A stretch of 12,581 nucleotides of DNA from the NCBI GenBank assembly GCA_024226105.1, contig JAAELZ010000296.1:1-12581 (forward strand), read 5' to 3'. The translations under genes were made by a program, and so were the position numbers. Below, piece by piece: positions 11,614-12,581 of the stretch (positions are counted from its first letter, which is position 1; each line of letters opens with the position of its first letter). Source of the stretch: Pseudomonadota bacterium. Its GTDB lineage: Bacteria > Pseudomonadota > Gammaproteobacteria > Arenicellales > Poriferihabitantaceae. The notes below the pieces were generated by a model. It was not told the origin of the DNA and did no database searches. It saw nothing but the letters and a program-made list of their open reading frames with translations.

Positions 11614-12581
11614 ATGAGTGATTTGAAGAGCATAGGGTATAGCGACTGGTTTCAGAGCCGTGCAGAAGAGGAAAAAATTACCGCTCATGGTGTTGCTCGG
11701 GTGGTTTCTGTACATAAAGATAGCTACACAATTACAAAAGGAGGGGAGGAGATATTTGCTGAGTTGTCAGGAAACCTTCTTTACTGTGCTGAGTCTGCTA
11801 TTGATCTTCCTACTGCCGGTGACTGGGTATATGCGGACTTTTACGATGATGATACCCATGCTGTTATCTATGATGTATTCCCAAGAAAGACACTTCTGAA
11901 GAGAAAGACAGCTGGAAAACTAGTTGAATTTCAGTTGATAGCTGCAAATATTGACCTTGCTTTCATTATTCAATCTTTGAATGACAATTTTAATTTACGA
12001 AGGTTGGAGCGCTATTTAGTTATGGTTAATGAAGGTGGAATTGAACCTGTAATTCTACTCAGCAAGTGCGATCTTGTATCCAAAAAGGAGCTTGGCGAAA
12101 TTAGGCAAAAAGTTCTGGGTATTGCGCCGCAAACTACCGTAATGGGGTTTAGCAATTTAAACCAGGAGAATATTGATTCAATTGTTAGTTTACTAAAGAA
12201 CGAATCCTCCTATTGTTTGTTGGGTTCTTCTGGTGTGGGTAAAACTACCCTACTTAACCGTATAGCAGGTAATGAGAAATTTGAAACCCGGCCGGTAAGT
12301 AAAAGACAAAGCAAGGGCCGACATACTACAACAAGCCGTCAACTGGTTCGCCTGGAAAGTGGGGCAATGATAATAGATACTCCGGGAATGAGAGAGCTTG
12401 GCAGCATGTCCGTAGACGATGGCCTGGATGAGACCTTCTCAGAAATATTAGTGCTTTCTCAAAGTTGCAAGTTCGCTAACTGTTCCCATACCAATGAAAA
12501 AGGTTGCGCGATCCTGGCTGCTACAGAGGCCGGCAATCTGTCCGAGCAACGCTATCAAAACTATTTGAAGGTGAAAAAAGA
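11614..12581 (+). CDS. RsgA-like circularly permuted GTPase (3' end outside window)
   Basis: RsgA/YjeQ GTPases act late in maturation of the 30S ribosomal subunit. The frame is open for 322 codons to the right edge; the family has about 350, so only the C-terminus is missing. The N-terminal OB-fold covers about residues 27-90. The circularly permuted G domain then shows G4 first (LLSKCD, 149-153), the P-loop GSSGVGKTTLLN (204-215), SKGRHTTTSRQL (G2 region) and DTPGMRE (G3, 255-261). The zinc site is C285, C290, H292 and C298 in CKFANCSHTNEKGC. Every hallmark is intact. The ATG at 11614 gives a normal N-terminus although no good ribosome binding site is visible. Its A+T-rich setting at the end of a cassette array suggests an acquired paralogue, not the housekeeping copy; I infer this. 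Confidence 0.88.
   Translation, partial: MSDLKSIGYSDWFQSRAEEEKITAHGVARVVSVHKDSYTITKGGEEIFAELSGNLLYCAESAIDLPTAGDWVYADFYDDDTHAVIYDVFPRKTLLKRKTAGKLVEFQLIAANIDLAFIIQSLNDNFNLRRLERYLVMVNEGGIEPVILLSKCDLVSKKELGEIRQKVLGIAPQTTVMGFSNLNQENIDSIVSLLKNESSYCLLGSSGVGKTTLLNRIAGNEKFETRPVSKRQSKGRHTTTSRQLVRLESGAMIIDTPGMRELGSMSVDDGLDETFSEILVLSQSCKFANCSHTNEKGCAILAATEAGNLSEQRYQNYLKVKK

Noticed and set aside
1..12581. CRISPR array, tRNA or rRNA genes, insertion sequences
   Set aside because: No regularly spaced repeats, no cloverleaf or rRNA sequence and no transposase frame with terminal inverted repeats were found by eye.

Overview
The window comes from a gammaproteobacterium; the order cannot be fixed from the sequence alone. 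The evidence is a gammaproteobacterial-type Asd, IlvI and IlvH that closely resemble the E. coli proteins, a 326-aa malate dehydrogenase, a short PSD-A type phosphatidylserine decarboxylase next to a CDP-alcohol-type phosphatidylserine synthase, and a YqfA/hemolysin III homologue. The left two thirds is compact and of moderate G+C. The right third is visibly richer in A+T, with small genes all on the + strand.

Bases 1-8416 are core chromosome. On the - strand, asd (aspartate family: Lys/Met/Thr/Ile) is followed after 17 bp by the 5' end of a small membrane-anchored protein resembling DnaJ-domain proteins, cut by the window edge. A 276-bp divergent intergenic region leads into a + strand block: ilvI-ilvH (acetohydroxyacid synthase), ilvC (ketol-acid reductoisomerase), psd and pssA. 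The first three make branched-chain amino acid precursors. pssA and psd are consecutive steps from CDP-diacylglycerol through phosphatidylserine to phosphatidylethanolamine. A 9-bp stem-loop lies between ilvC and psd. mdh and the YqfA-like membrane protein follow as separate units.

Bases 8417-8870 hold no convincing gene, only a doubtful reverse-strand ORF and a hairpin. From about 8870 to the right edge the layout is that of an integron gene-cassette array without a visible integrase (a CALIN): small, same-strand, functionally unrelated genes separated by attC-like palindromes. The cassettes are stbD/stbE toxin-antitoxin, a second toxin-antitoxin pair, a DUF1801 protein, a broken small lipoprotein plus an ABM-like small protein, an SMR efflux protein, and a circularly permuted RsgA-like GTPase that runs off the window.

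The best attC (9498-9572) has the expected R'' box, but its R' box carries A in place of the crossover G. The attC after the second toxin-antitoxin pair appears collapsed to its two outer boxes. The second toxin has an in-frame TGA, and the lipoprotein is frameshifted at a run of six T. The simplest reading is an old, largely immobilised cassette array whose genes and recombination sites are decaying. Core evidence is strong for the metabolic genes and moderate for the cassette interpretation, because several attC sites are degenerate.
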